Origin: Candidatus Kerfeldbacteria bacterium | GTDB taxonomy: Bacteria > Patescibacteriota > Patescibacteriia > UBA9570 | Reading direction: 5' to 3' | Assembly (NCBI GenBank): GCA_016207285.1 | Contig: JACQPW010000013.1 | Span: forward strand, 1 to 27,813 | Length of the DNA stretch: 27,813 bases | Part shown: positions 6,908-14,725 of the stretch, one piece after another | How the letters are laid out: every line of letters starts with the position of its first letter | Position numbering within the stretch: the stretch's first letter is position 1 | Notes under the pieces: model-generated | The model's input: only the letters and a program-made list of their open reading frames with translations | The model's database searches: none | Told to the model about the DNA's origin: nothing | Translations under genes and position numbers: made by a program

Positions 6908-7984
6908 ATGAACAAAACACTTCATTTTGCGCTCATCGGCGCTATCATACTGTTCGGCGTTAGTTTTAATCCCGTCGCTACGCAAGCTAGTGACAGCAAT
7001 ATTAGTTTCGTGACAGTGGATGATATTTCCAATGCTGCCCCTAGTGTACAAGCTGACTATACCCTCACGTTCGATGTTGCGTTTGGTGCAACTTGGATCT
7101 ACATCCGTGTCTATCCCATAGCTGATGATGGCACCGTCGGCGATAGCACACTATCTGGTTTTAATTTCGCCAGCACTACAATTACCTCAGATTCTCTACC
7201 GTCCGGAACGACAGTGACACTAAGCGCTGGTACAGAACTAATGATTACGCTGAATAGTACAGTCAGTACTGGAACATATTCCATAACATTGCATGACGTT
7301 CAGAATTCAGCTACGGAAGGAAATTACAAAATTGGTATGGCTTCGATGGTTACTACCACAGATGATGATTTTACCAAATCTGATGCATTCTCTATTATTA
7401 CGGATCCTTGCTCAACGATCACTACCGTTGAATTAACTGACGTTGCCGCCTCTAGTTTTGGGACCAATGCCAGCGTGACACGTGGTGAGAGTGATACTGC
7501 TGCCACTAGCTATTTGTTAGCCTATGCCACATCACAAACTGATATTGATAACGACACGGCCAGTACGGTAGATATGACTACCATCACAGAAACGATTGTG
7601 GAAGATCTCACAGCGCAAACCTTATATTATTTTCAAGTCAGCGCTCTGGATGCGAATAACTGCGTCTTGGCGCGCACCAGCGTATCAGCTACGACCGAAC
7701 GGGCTATTACGGATCGACGTTATACCAAACCAACAGTGAATAAGATTACCAAACGCACGGCGGTTGCGCATTGGATTGCTGATGACTTTGTCGATACCTA
7801 TGACGTACAGCTCTGGTCCAAAACTAAATTATTGAAACGATTCAATAATTTGACGACCCTAAAAAAGACTCTGACCAAAAAATATTTACAATCTGGAAAA
7901 ACGTATAAAGTGCGGGTACGGGCAGATTACACAACGGAAGAAACCACGCGTTGGAGTAAGTTTAAAAAATTCACTACTCAGTAA
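6908..7984 (+). CDS. Secreted protein with fibronectin type III-like domains, unknown function
   Basis: I do not recognise a named family. The 358 residues begin with a signal peptide (1-27, ending near ATQAS). The first half (about 30-165) is a Thr/Ser/Asp-rich beta-type region with a repeating hydrophobic alternation. Two stretches then resemble fibronectin type III modules: about 170-265, with LTAQTLYYFQVSALD near 238, and about 272-358, with the final-strand motif SGKTYKVRVRADY near 334. The last 90 residues are rich in Lys and Thr. It is probably an extracellular adhesion or cell-envelope protein. It sits between nadA and nadC with its own predicted promoter, three bases before nadC, so the second half of the NAD cluster may be transcribed from it. 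A functional link to NAD is not implied. Confidence 0.75.
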   Translation: MNKTLHFALIGAIILFGVSFNPVATQASDSNISFVTVDDISNAAPSVQADYTLTFDVAFGATWIYIRVYPIADDGTVGDSTLSGFNFASTTITSDSLPSGTTVTLSAGTELMITLNSTVSTGTYSITLHDVQNSATEGNYKIGMASMVTTTDDDFTKSDAFSIITDPCSTITTVELTDVAASSFGTNASVTRGESDTAATSYLLAYATSQTDIDNDTASTVDMTTITETIVEDLTAQTLYYFQVSALDANNCVLARTSVSATTERAITDRRYTKPTVNKITKRTAVAHWIADDFVDTYDVQLWSKTKLLKRFNNLTTLKKTLTKKYLQSGKTYKVRVRADYTTEETTRWSKFKKFTTQ

Positions 7985-7987
7985 TCC

Positions 7988-8833
7988 ATGACACGGAAAG
8001 CATTACTGGATGGCTATTATGATCACTCGACCAGTTTGCATTTACGTAATCCGTGGTACCGTGAACAGGTCGAACGCTATGTGTTAGCGGCCATGCGCAG
8101 TGATGCCGCTAGTGATCTCACCAGCAAAAAAATTATTCCCCGCCAACACCGCAGCCAGGCCATGATCCGCCAAAATGAACCTGGCGTCTTGGCTGGTTTA
8201 GAAGAAGTAGATTGGTTGCTACGTGAGCATAACATTACTCGGAAAAAATTGAAGTTAGTAGGTCGATCACGTGACCTCTTAGCCGTTGAACGAACGCTAC
8301 TCAACACCCTCCAGCGCTTGTCTGGTATCGCTACAGCCACTCAACGACTGGTGCGTAAAGTTGGCAAGTACCCATTGATTGCAGCGACGCGCAAAACCCA
8401 GTGGGGCGCTTTAGATAAACGCGCCGTTGCCTTAGGTGGCGGTTATACACATCGTCTAGGTTTATTTGATGGTATTCTCGTAAAAGACAATCACCTGGCC
8501 TTAGCCGATCATGACACCTTACGCCGAGTACGCTGGGGCAAACAGCTGGCTGCTTTAGAAATCAGCTCAATCAGCGAACTAAAGCGGGCGGTGATTCATT
8601 ATCCCCAATTTCAAATCTTGTTACTGGATAACTTTTCACCAGAAAAAGTAAAAACCATTGTACGTTGGCTAACCGAACAGAAGTTAAGGAAAAAATATAT
8701 CCTGGAAGCATCTGGTGGCATTACGCCGCTTACTATTGTTCAATACGCCAAAACGGGAGTGGACGTGTTGTCCATTGGTTACCTGACACATTCCAGCCCA
8801 GCCTTAGATCTATCACTCGATATCCTGCCATGA
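7988..8833 (+). CDS. nadC: Nicotinate-nucleotide pyrophosphorylase (quinolinate phosphoribosyltransferase)
   Basis: NadC converts quinolinate and PRPP to NaMN, CO2 and PPi. The 281 residues match family length. Conserved elements are DLTS at 43-46, GVLAG at 66-70, ERTLLNTLQRLSGIAT at 101-116, TRKT at 134-137, the GGG..THR stretch at 150-156 and VKDNH at 165-169, ending with EASGGIT near 239. Phosphate- and substrate-binding basic residues (R102, R135, K136, H155, R156, K166) are in place. Departures from consensus: DTRKT is ATRKT, the following PG is replaced by QWG, and NHR is THR. These do not remove the basic residues. nadB starts on the stop codon (ATGA overlap), so nadC-nadB are coupled. 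Confidence 0.94.
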   Translation: MTRKALLDGYYDHSTSLHLRNPWYREQVERYVLAAMRSDAASDLTSKKIIPRQHRSQAMIRQNEPGVLAGLEEVDWLLREHNITRKKLKLVGRSRDLLAVERTLLNTLQRLSGIATATQRLVRKVGKYPLIAATRKTQWGALDKRAVALGGGYTHRLGLFDGILVKDNHLALADHDTLRRVRWGKQLAALEISSISELKRAVIHYPQFQILLLDNFSPEKVKTIVRWLTEQKLRKKYILEASGGITPLTIVQYAKTGVDVLSIGYLTHSSPALDLSLDILP

Positions 8834-10245
8834 GACGCGAAGTGGTTATTGTCGGTAGCGGCATCGCTGGTTTATATTGTGCCTTGTTATGTGCTCAACA
8901 TAGCCGAGTCCGGTTAGTCACAAAAAACACTATAGTCGAAAGTAGTTCCAGTTATGCCCAAGGTGGTATCGCCGCCGTGCTCGGTACACAAGACCGCTTT
9001 AGTAAGCATATTGGTGATACCTTAAGAGCTGGGGCTCACCACAATAATCGCCACACGGTTAAGCTTGTCGTACAAGAAGCACCGCAGCATATTCAAGCAC
9101 TGATTGACCTGGGCGTTCAGTTTTCACTAGATCCCAGGGGTAAACTAGATCTGACTCGAGAAGGCGGCCATTCGAAACGACGTATCGTCCACGTTCACGA
9201 TATGACTGGCCAAGCGGTCGAGCAAGCCTTGATTGCCGCTGTCCGACACCATCCCAATATTCGTATCCAGGAAAATGAATTAGCTATTGATTTGATCAAA
9301 CGGCGTAACCGGGTGGTTGGACTGCAGACCGTTAAAGGTTATTACTACGCCGACGCTGTCGTGATCGCTACGGGCGGCGCTGGGCAGATCTATCCATATA
9401 CGACAAATCCACCAGTAGTGACCGGTGATGGCGTGGCGATGGCCCTGCGCGCTGGCGCTAAGGCTCGTGATTTAGAATTTATTCAGTTTCATCCTACCGC
9501 CTATTACCTCCCAGGAAAGCAACCGTTTTTATTATCGGAAGCGCTCCGCGGTGAGGGTGCCTACTTGCGTAATCATGAGGGCAAACGCTTTGTGAATGAG
9601 TTATTACCGCGCGATAAAGTCAGCCGATCCGTCTATCGTCAACAACGCAATGGACTAGTCTACTTAGATTTTAGGCACCGCTCGAAATCATTTTTATTGA
9701 ATCGCTTTCCCGGTATTTATCAACGTTTAGCTCAAGACAAGCTGTCTTTAGAAAAGGATTTAATTCCGATTACACCGGTAGCTCACTATTTATGTGGTGG
9801 TGTTCATACGGACAATCATGGCCGCAGCTCACTGCCTGGACTCTATGTAATTGGTGAAGCAGCGCATACTGGCCTACATGGCGCTAATCGCTTAGCCAGC
9901 AACTCATTACTGGAATGTTTAGTGTTTGCTAGCCGAACAGCCAAATATTTAACAAGAATTCAGGCACACCACCAACACTTTAAAGCTAAAAAAATGAACC
10001 TACCGAAGCCGGACGATACCTCTATCGGTTTACGTCAGCAATTGCAAAATGTCATGTGGGAAGCCGGTGGGATTATTCGCTCCGCAGCAGGACTGACATC
10101 CGGCGTTCAAGCAGTGCGGGCAATTCAAGCTAGTTTAGATCCACGTCAAGTTGAATTGAGAAATATGGCCATCGTTGCGGAGGCGGTACTGACTGCAGCC
10201 TTAAAACGCCGCCGCAGCTTGGGTTGCCATTACCGAGTGAATTAG
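8830..10245 (+). CDS. nadB: L-aspartate oxidase
   Basis: NadB is an FAD flavoprotein that oxidises L-aspartate to iminoaspartate, the NadA substrate. The 471 residues are slightly short for a family of about 480-540. The FAD-binding Rossmann motif GSGIAG is at 9-14. Succinate-dehydrogenase-family signatures follow: SSSYAQGGIAA near 38-48, EGGHSKRRIVH near 111-121, FIQFHPTAY near 217-225, SEALRGEGAYLRN near 236-248, and near the C-terminal side GLYVIGEAAHTGLHGANRLASNS. The frame is open upstream, but homology and the FAD motif begin at ATG 8830, which overlaps the nadC stop. A tRNA promoter is embedded in its last bases. Oxygen or fumarate could be the electron acceptor; the sequence does not say which. 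Confidence 0.96.
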   Translation: MRREVVIVGSGIAGLYCALLCAQHSRVRLVTKNTIVESSSSYAQGGIAAVLGTQDRFSKHIGDTLRAGAHHNNRHTVKLVVQEAPQHIQALIDLGVQFSLDPRGKLDLTREGGHSKRRIVHVHDMTGQAVEQALIAAVRHHPNIRIQENELAIDLIKRRNRVVGLQTVKGYYYADAVVIATGGAGQIYPYTTNPPVVTGDGVAMALRAGAKARDLEFIQFHPTAYYLPGKQPFLLSEALRGEGAYLRNHEGKRFVNELLPRDKVSRSVYRQQRNGLVYLDFRHRSKSFLLNRFPGIYQRLAQDKLSLEKDLIPITPVAHYLCGGVHTDNHGRSSLPGLYVIGEAAHTGLHGANRLASNSLLECLVFASRTAKYLTRIQAHHQHFKAKKMNLPKPDDTSIGLRQQLQNVMWEAGGIIRSAAGLTSGVQAVRAIQASLDPRQVELRNMAIVAEAVLTAALKRRRSLGCHYRVN

Positions 10246-10252
10246 ATAAACT
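10224..10252 (+). promoter_or_regulatory. Predicted promoter for tRNA-Pro
   Basis: TTGCCA (10224-10229), a 17-base spacer and TAAACT (10247-10252), with the tRNA 5' end nine bases later at 10261. The promoter lies inside the 3' end of nadB and would need little 5' processing. Confidence 0.5.
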
Positions 10253-10260
10253 ACGGCGAA

Positions 10261-10332
10261 CGGGGTATGGCCCAATGGTAGGGCGCACGATTCGGGTTCG
10301 TGAGATTCCGAGTTCGAGTCTCGGTACCCCGA
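10261..10332 (+). tRNA. tRNA-Pro (anticodon CGG)
   Basis: A complete cloverleaf can be folded by eye. The acceptor stem is CGGGGTA (10261-10267) with TACCCCG (10325-10331) and discriminator A10332. The D stem is GCCC/GGGC with loop AATGGTA. The anticodon stem is CACGA/TCGTG with the seven-base loop TTCGGGT, giving anticodon CGG. The T arm is CCGAG, TTCGAGT, CTCGG. A C1-G72 first pair with A73 is typical of bacterial tRNA-Pro. The 3' CCA is not encoded (ACA follows), so a CCA-adding enzyme is needed. Confidence 0.96.
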
Positions 10333-10339
10333 CACGTTT

Positions 10340-10591
10340 ATGACGTTTACACTGGCAGTTTTGCGCGTGGTACGAAAGATTCCTAAAGGGAAAGTCTTAA
10401 CGTATAAACAGGTAGCAGCCAAGGCCGGCCATCCCAATGCGTATCGAGCGGTTGGTACGATCATGAGCCATAATACAGATCCTACCGTACCGTGCCATCG
10501 GGTGATCAAATCGGATGGTAGTGTTGGCGGTTATAACGGCCTGCAGGGTGAAAAAATCGCTTTACTGAAAGCTGAAGGTGCTTTACACTAA
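10340..10591 (+). CDS. MGMT-like DNA-binding/alkyltransferase domain protein
   Basis: This 83-residue protein is just the C-terminal domain of O6-alkylguanine-DNA alkyltransferases. It has the helix-turn-helix (YKQVAAKAG at 22-30), the arginine finger R36 in YRAVG, N45, and the active-site motif PCHRV with C52, then a GGYNGL substrate loop. Because C52 is present it is not a classical alkyltransferase-like (ATL) protein, which carries Trp there. Full-length Ogt/Ada proteins have an N-terminal domain of about 80 residues that is missing. It may repair alkylated guanine or act as a damage sensor. The start is eight bases after the tRNA-Pro end with no ribosome site, so it may be made from a processed tRNA-mRNA transcript. 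Confidence 0.88.
   Translation: MTFTLAVLRVVRKIPKGKVLTYKQVAAKAGHPNAYRAVGTIMSHNTDPTVPCHRVIKSDGSVGGYNGLQGEKIALLKAEGALH
10561..10589 (+). promoter_or_regulatory. Predicted promoter for the Cys-rich exported protein gene
   Basis: TTTACT (10561-10566), a 17-base spacer and TACACT (10584-10589); ATG 10603 is 13 bases after the -10 box, giving a leader of only about six bases. It overlaps the 3' end of the MGMT-like gene. Confidence 0.45.
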
Positions 10592-10602
10592 ACCCGAAAC
10601 GT

Positions 10603-11511
10603 ATGAAAAAAATCTGGTTGTTTGCTAGCTGCATTGGGTTACTCTTAGCTGCCGGGACAACTGTCTACGCTGTCGGTAGTGGCGGCGGTGGCAGTACGCG
10701 GAAAGATACCAATACAAACACGAATACAGAAGTTGCTCCAACCGAACCGGTGAATACAAATACAGTTACGAACACAAACAGTAACCCTACTACAGAAACA
10801 CCCACTACCACTGCAACGACCACTACGTCTGTACAATGTGATCAGGATGTCTGGGAGTGTGACGATTGGTCGAGTAGTTGTGACCAATATGGTAATGAAG
10901 AGCGCACGTGCTCCTTAGTGACCGACTGTACCACGGATACAACAACCGTGCAGCCCGACACCTTTCAGCCCTGCAGCCATTTGCAATGTGGGGATAAACC
11001 AGAGCTGCGCGATCGGGTATCGTGTCGTCTCAATTTAACACCATTGGCCATGTCGCGCGAATTGGAAATAGAATATTTGCCGGAAGAATGTCGGGCCATC
11101 ACCGCTGCTGCCGCTCAAGCAACCTGCATTGAGCGCTATCAGAGTTTTCAACCCTGCTGGGAGTTCACTACCTCAGATGAGCGCATCGAGTGCGCTAAAG
11201 ATGTATTAGGGTTAAGCGCTACTTTAACTGACGATATCAACGCCTGTGCATCGGCAGAGTGTTTGGCCAATCTACAGGATCGCGTCTATCAGCTGATTAA
11301 GTTTCGCTTGTACGAACTAGAAGAACGGGCGGAGGAATTAGCCGAGCAAGGAGCCAACTTAGACACGGTGACTGATTTTGTCGTCTTGGTGATCGAACAG
11401 AAAATAGCCTTTAACCAGGCCACTAGCTTTGAGCAACGCCGTCAAGCCATCTTGGCTGTCCGAGCCGGCTGGCAAACCTTTGTCACTGCCGTAATACCTG
11501 ATCTACAATGA
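10603..11511 (+). CDS. Exported Cys-rich protein with Thr/Asn-rich linker and thrombospondin-like motif
   Basis: I do not recognise a named family. The 302 residues start with a signal peptide or anchor (1-24), a short Gly run (GSGGGGS), then a low-complexity Thr/Asn/Pro linker at about 35-76. Residues 79-109 (VWECDDWSSSC, then ERTC and C109) resemble the thrombospondin type 1 pattern of Trp-x-Trp and paired Cys seen in exported proteins of CPR bacteria and archaea. The remainder (about 124-302) has further Cys residues and is mostly helical, with an acidic, charged helix near 235-250. Many cysteines imply disulfide bonds outside the membrane. It overlaps the next small membrane-protein gene as ATGA, so the two may work together. 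Surface attachment is a guess. Confidence 0.72.
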   Translation: MKKIWLFASCIGLLLAAGTTVYAVGSGGGGSTRKDTNTNTNTEVAPTEPVNTNTVTNTNSNPTTETPTTTATTTTSVQCDQDVWECDDWSSSCDQYGNEERTCSLVTDCTTDTTTVQPDTFQPCSHLQCGDKPELRDRVSCRLNLTPLAMSRELEIEYLPEECRAITAAAAQATCIERYQSFQPCWEFTTSDERIECAKDVLGLSATLTDDINACASAECLANLQDRVYQLIKFRLYELEERAEELAEQGANLDTVTDFVVLVIEQKIAFNQATSFEQRRQAILAVRAGWQTFVTAVIPDLQ

Positions 11512-11750
11512 AAAAAATACTGCTTATTTTAAGTGTGTCCTTGATCATTGTCCTGCTCGCCATTGGAGCTGGTCTGTGGTGGTGGTTAGCAACGGATACA
11601 ACCACACCACCGGTCAGCCCGATCACGGAAACGAATAGTACTACTGTCACCAACAGTACCCAGACCAATCCAACCTTCGATAGTGATGATCACCTGGATG
11701 CCGCTCTTGATGACCTTGGAACCATTGATCAAGCTGTTGGTAGCCAATGA
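11508..11750 (+). CDS. Small single-span membrane-anchored protein, unknown function
   Basis: The 80 residues have one N-terminal hydrophobic segment (about 4-28, ending in a WWW cluster) behind two lysines, then a Thr/Ser/Asn/Pro-rich stretch (30-54) and an acidic tail (DSDDHLDAALDDLG). No family is recognised. The orientation (basic N-terminus, long polar C-terminus) predicts an outside C-terminal tail. ATG 11508 overlaps the stop of the Cys-rich exported protein gene, strong evidence that it is a real translated gene. The shared Thr/Asn-rich composition suggests both products are displayed at the surface. Confidence 0.68.
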   Translation: MKKILLILSVSLIIVLLAIGAGLWWWLATDTTTPPVSPITETNSTTVTNSTQTNPTFDSDDHLDAALDDLGTIDQAVGSQ

Positions 11751-11759
11751 CGTTCACGG

Positions 11760-13175
11760 ATGCTGACCTTTACCCCCTCCTTATTTTTTAAGCACGCGAC
11801 CTGCCCACACTGGATTTGGCGTGATTTGTATGGTGATCAACAGCGTAAAGGGGAAATGCCAGAACTAGCCCAAAAATTGTTGGAGCAAGGTGTCTTGCAT
11901 GAAGAGGAGTACATCAAACAATTGCACGTTACGGCAGTGGATACAACCCTAGGCGAGGCTGCTTATCATGAGACACTAAAACTGATGCAACAAGGTGCAC
12001 CCCTGATTTATCAAGGTTCTATTCGGGCAGACATTGACGGTGTGCGTTACCAAGGCCGACCAGATTTGCTGGAAAAAATCCCGGGCTATTCCAAACTAGG
12101 GGATTACTACTATCGCCCGATCGATATTAAAAATGCCAAAGAGGTCAAGTCGGCTCATTGGTTGCAACTCGCCTTATATAGCCTGATGTTAGAACAGCTG
12201 CAAGGTGTCTTTCCGGAGGACTGTGCAATCATCAACAGTGAACATGAACGCTTACCGGTGACCCTAACAGATAGTAGCCGCACAAAAACCTGGGCTAAGA
12301 TCAAGGAAATTACTGCCATCATGGAGGGTTCCAAGCCACCATTGAAACTAGTCAGCAGTTGTAAACAAAATCCGTGGTTTAAAGAGTGCGTGCGTGAGGC
12401 TGAAGCTGCCGATGACATTGCCCTAATTTACAAGTTAGATACCCGTGCCATGGAAATGCTGCGTAACCTTGGCTATAAAACAGTGCACGATCTAGCGAAG
12501 CTACGACCACACCAACTGCCCAAGATACCATATATGTCCACTGACGCTATTCAACGGGTACAATTGCAGGCTCAATCCCTAGTGGATCATGAGATTCACT
12601 GGTTACAACGTCCACAGGTGCCTGATGCCCAACTAAAAATCTACTTCGACATTGAAGGTGATCCCTTACTGCAAATTCAGTATCTGTTCGGTTTCTGGAT
12701 AGTTGATGGTAACCAGCCTGGGCGGTATGTGAGCTTTGTGGCAGAACAGCCAGCCGACGAAGGTAAGATGTGGCAACAATTTCTGGCTTGGCTAGGTACC
12801 TTACCTGCCTCGCATTATCAGGTCTACCATTTTGCCGATTATGAACGTTCTCGTACCCTGGGCATGGCCAAGCAGTATGGTGGCGAAGAACTGGTCGTGC
12901 CATTTGTGGAACGCTTTATTGACCTCTCTACCATTGTGCAACAATCGGTTATTTTTCCGCTGTACTTTTACTCCATTAAAGATATCGCTAAATCCAAGTT
13001 TCTCAACTATAAATGGCGCCATCCCAAAGCGGGTGGAGCGCAAAGTATTTTCTGGTATGAAAAATGGTTAGAAACCAAGGATCGCCAAGTGCTGCAAGAT
13101 ATCATAGACTACAATGAAGACGATGTGGTGGCCACCGAATACTTACACCTGTGGTTAGCGAACAACAGCGATTGA
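11760..13175 (+). CDS. TM0106-family RecB-like nuclease with C-terminal RNase H-like exonuclease domain
   Basis: The 471 residues combine two nuclease folds. The N-terminal half is a PD-(D/E)XK domain: C15, the GRPDLLEK motif with D102, then IDIK with D122 and K124, a helix with QLALYSLML, and a Cys pair (C201, C210) that with C15 could hold an Fe-S cluster as in RecB/AddB-type nucleases. A helix-hairpin-helix-like piece (LGYKTVHDLAKL, 237-248) links to the C-terminal domain, an RNase_H_2/YprB-like DEDD exonuclease: FDIEG with D297 and E299, D360, and YNEDDVVAT with D454 and D455. Both active sites look intact. A role in DNA repair or processing is likely from the folds; the exact substrate of this family is not known to me. 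ATG 11760 has no ribosome-binding site. Confidence 0.87.
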   Translation: MLTFTPSLFFKHATCPHWIWRDLYGDQQRKGEMPELAQKLLEQGVLHEEEYIKQLHVTAVDTTLGEAAYHETLKLMQQGAPLIYQGSIRADIDGVRYQGRPDLLEKIPGYSKLGDYYYRPIDIKNAKEVKSAHWLQLALYSLMLEQLQGVFPEDCAIINSEHERLPVTLTDSSRTKTWAKIKEITAIMEGSKPPLKLVSSCKQNPWFKECVREAEAADDIALIYKLDTRAMEMLRNLGYKTVHDLAKLRPHQLPKIPYMSTDAIQRVQLQAQSLVDHEIHWLQRPQVPDAQLKIYFDIEGDPLLQIQYLFGFWIVDGNQPGRYVSFVAEQPADEGKMWQQFLAWLGTLPASHYQVYHFADYERSRTLGMAKQYGGEELVVPFVERFIDLSTIVQQSVIFPLYFYSIKDIAKSKFLNYKWRHPKAGGAQSIFWYEKWLETKDRQVLQDIIDYNEDDVVATEYLHLWLANNSD

Positions 13176-13200
13176 CCAAGCCGTAGAATTGTGAGACACT
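13172..13200 (+). promoter_or_regulatory. Predicted promoter for gatB
   Basis: TTGACC (13172-13177) is five of six consensus. Seventeen bases later comes GACACT (13195-13200), preceded by TG of an extended -10, nine bases before ATG 13210. An alternative -10, CACTAT (13197-13202), lies seven bases before ATG but with a 19-base spacer. Confidence 0.4.
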
Positions 13201-13209
13201 ATCCGCATT

Positions 13210-14715
13210 ATGGCACAGTCGTATGAAGCCGTTATCGGCCTAGAAATTCACGTTCAACTAGCGACGAAATCGAAGATGTTTTCGGGTGATTCCAATGCGG
13301 ATTCGCTAGAACCGAATGTGCACGTTAATCCCGTTTCGATGGGTCACCCTGGAACGTTACCAGTGGTCAACCAGGCTGCCGTGGAGATGGGGATTATGGC
13401 TGGGATTGCGCTGGGTTGCCAAATTTCAGAACTAACCAAATTTGATCGCAAACAATATTTTTATCCGGATTTACCAAAGGGCTACCAAATTACTCAGCAC
13501 GATTTACCGCTGTGTCGTAATGGGAAACTAACTATCTATGAAGATGATGTCACGCCGATCGAAATTGGTTTGGAACGGATTCATTTGGAGGAAGATGCGG
13601 CTAAAAATGTGCATACGGAAACGGCGACGCTAGTCGATTTTAACCGGGCTGGTGCGCCACTGATTGAGATCGTTACAAAACCAGAGTTGCGCTCAGCTAA
13701 ACAAGCCAGGTTATTTTTGCAAGAGCTGCAGATGTTGATTCGTTATTTAGGTATTTCTGATGCGGACATGGAAAAAGGTCACATGCGCATGGATGTGAAT
13801 GTTTCTATTCGACCAGTGGGTGATGAAGCGTTGTATCCACGGACGGAGATCAAAAATATGAACTCGTTTAAAGCTGTCGAGCGGGCGGCAGACTATGAAA
13901 TCAAAGAGCAAACCAAGTTATGGGAGCAGCATAAAGCCCCAGAGCAATTTCGTACGTGCGGTTGGGATGATGCCGCTGGTGTCACCTTAGAGCAACGCGT
14001 GAAAGAAGCCGCCGCTGATTACCGTTATTTTCCAGAACCAGATATCCCACCGTTACGCATTACCCAGCAAGATCTTGACCGTATTGCTCTCCGCATTCCA
14101 GAGCTACCGATTCAACGCCGCGATCGGTTCCGGGAGGAGTACTTCTTATCTTATTATGATGCCAAAGTGTTGACGGCCGACCCGCGCGTGGCGGACTACT
14201 TTGAAGCAGTGGTGTCGGAATTGCGAGCTTGGTTGAATTCCTTAGATAGTATGGAAGGGAGTGATGAGGAAGTGTGGGAGCGGGAAGGGACTAAATTATG
14301 TCGCCAAGCCTGTAATTGGATTACCAGCGAACTCTTTGGACAGCTGGCCAAAGCTAAACTAGATTTTAAGGAACTAAAAATCACAGCTGAAAATTTAGCC
14401 GAGTTCATTAGCTTGGTGCACCAAAATAAAGTAAATTCATCGGCGGCCCAGACCATTTTGCGCCACATGTTTGAGCATGGTTCTGATCCTTCGCAAGTGA
14501 TGGCGGAACTAGATTTAGAACAAGTGCATGATGCCGGTCAGTTGGAACAAGCCTGTGCTGATGCCATTGCCACTAATCCTAAAATTGTTGAGCAATATCA
14601 AGCCGGGCATGAACGCGTCTTAATGTACTTGATTGGTCAAGTGATGAAAGCCATGAAGGGGAAAGCCAATCCCGAAATGGTCACTGCACTATTACGTAAA
14701 AAATTAAACCCTTAA
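13210..14715 (+). CDS. gatB: Asp-tRNA(Asn)/Glu-tRNA(Gln) amidotransferase subunit B
   Basis: GatB is the tRNA-binding and kinase/transamidase subunit of GatCAB, which converts misacylated Glu-tRNA(Gln) and Asp-tRNA(Asn) to the correct forms. The 501 residues show GLEIHVQLATKSKMFS at 10-25, the KFDRKQYFYPDLPKGYQITQ segment (77-96), HLEEDAAK near 127, DFNRAGAPLIEIVTKPE near 142-158, MRMDVNVS, KNMNS, and RYFPEPDIPP. The C-terminal YqeY-like helical tail (MKAMKGKANP near the end) is present. gatA and gatC are not adjacent, as is common in small genomes. It has its own predicted promoter and is followed after 10 bases by an unrelated gene. Confidence 0.96.
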   Translation: MAQSYEAVIGLEIHVQLATKSKMFSGDSNADSLEPNVHVNPVSMGHPGTLPVVNQAAVEMGIMAGIALGCQISELTKFDRKQYFYPDLPKGYQITQHDLPLCRNGKLTIYEDDVTPIEIGLERIHLEEDAAKNVHTETATLVDFNRAGAPLIEIVTKPELRSAKQARLFLQELQMLIRYLGISDADMEKGHMRMDVNVSIRPVGDEALYPRTEIKNMNSFKAVERAADYEIKEQTKLWEQHKAPEQFRTCGWDDAAGVTLEQRVKEAAADYRYFPEPDIPPLRITQQDLDRIALRIPELPIQRRDRFREEYFLSYYDAKVLTADPRVADYFEAVVSELRAWLNSLDSMEGSDEEVWEREGTKLCRQACNWITSELFGQLAKAKLDFKELKITAENLAEFISLVHQNKVNSSAAQTILRHMFEHGSDPSQVMAELDLEQVHDAGQLEQACADAIATNPKIVEQYQAGHERVLMYLIGQVMKAMKGKANPEMVTALLRKKLNP

Positions 14716-14718
14716 TGT
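14713..14718 (+). promoter_or_regulatory. -10-like box before the sulfotransferase-like gene
   Basis: TAATGT ends seven bases before ATG 14726, the leaderless spacing seen at other genes here. No convincing -35 is visible 16-18 bases upstream, and the box overlaps the gatB stop. Confidence 0.35.
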
Positions 14719-14725
14719 ATTTGCT

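Noticed and set aside
8665..8829. N-terminal extension of nadB from an upstream TTG
   Set aside because: It lies within nadC, has no similarity to the family, and the FAD motif begins just after ATG 8830.
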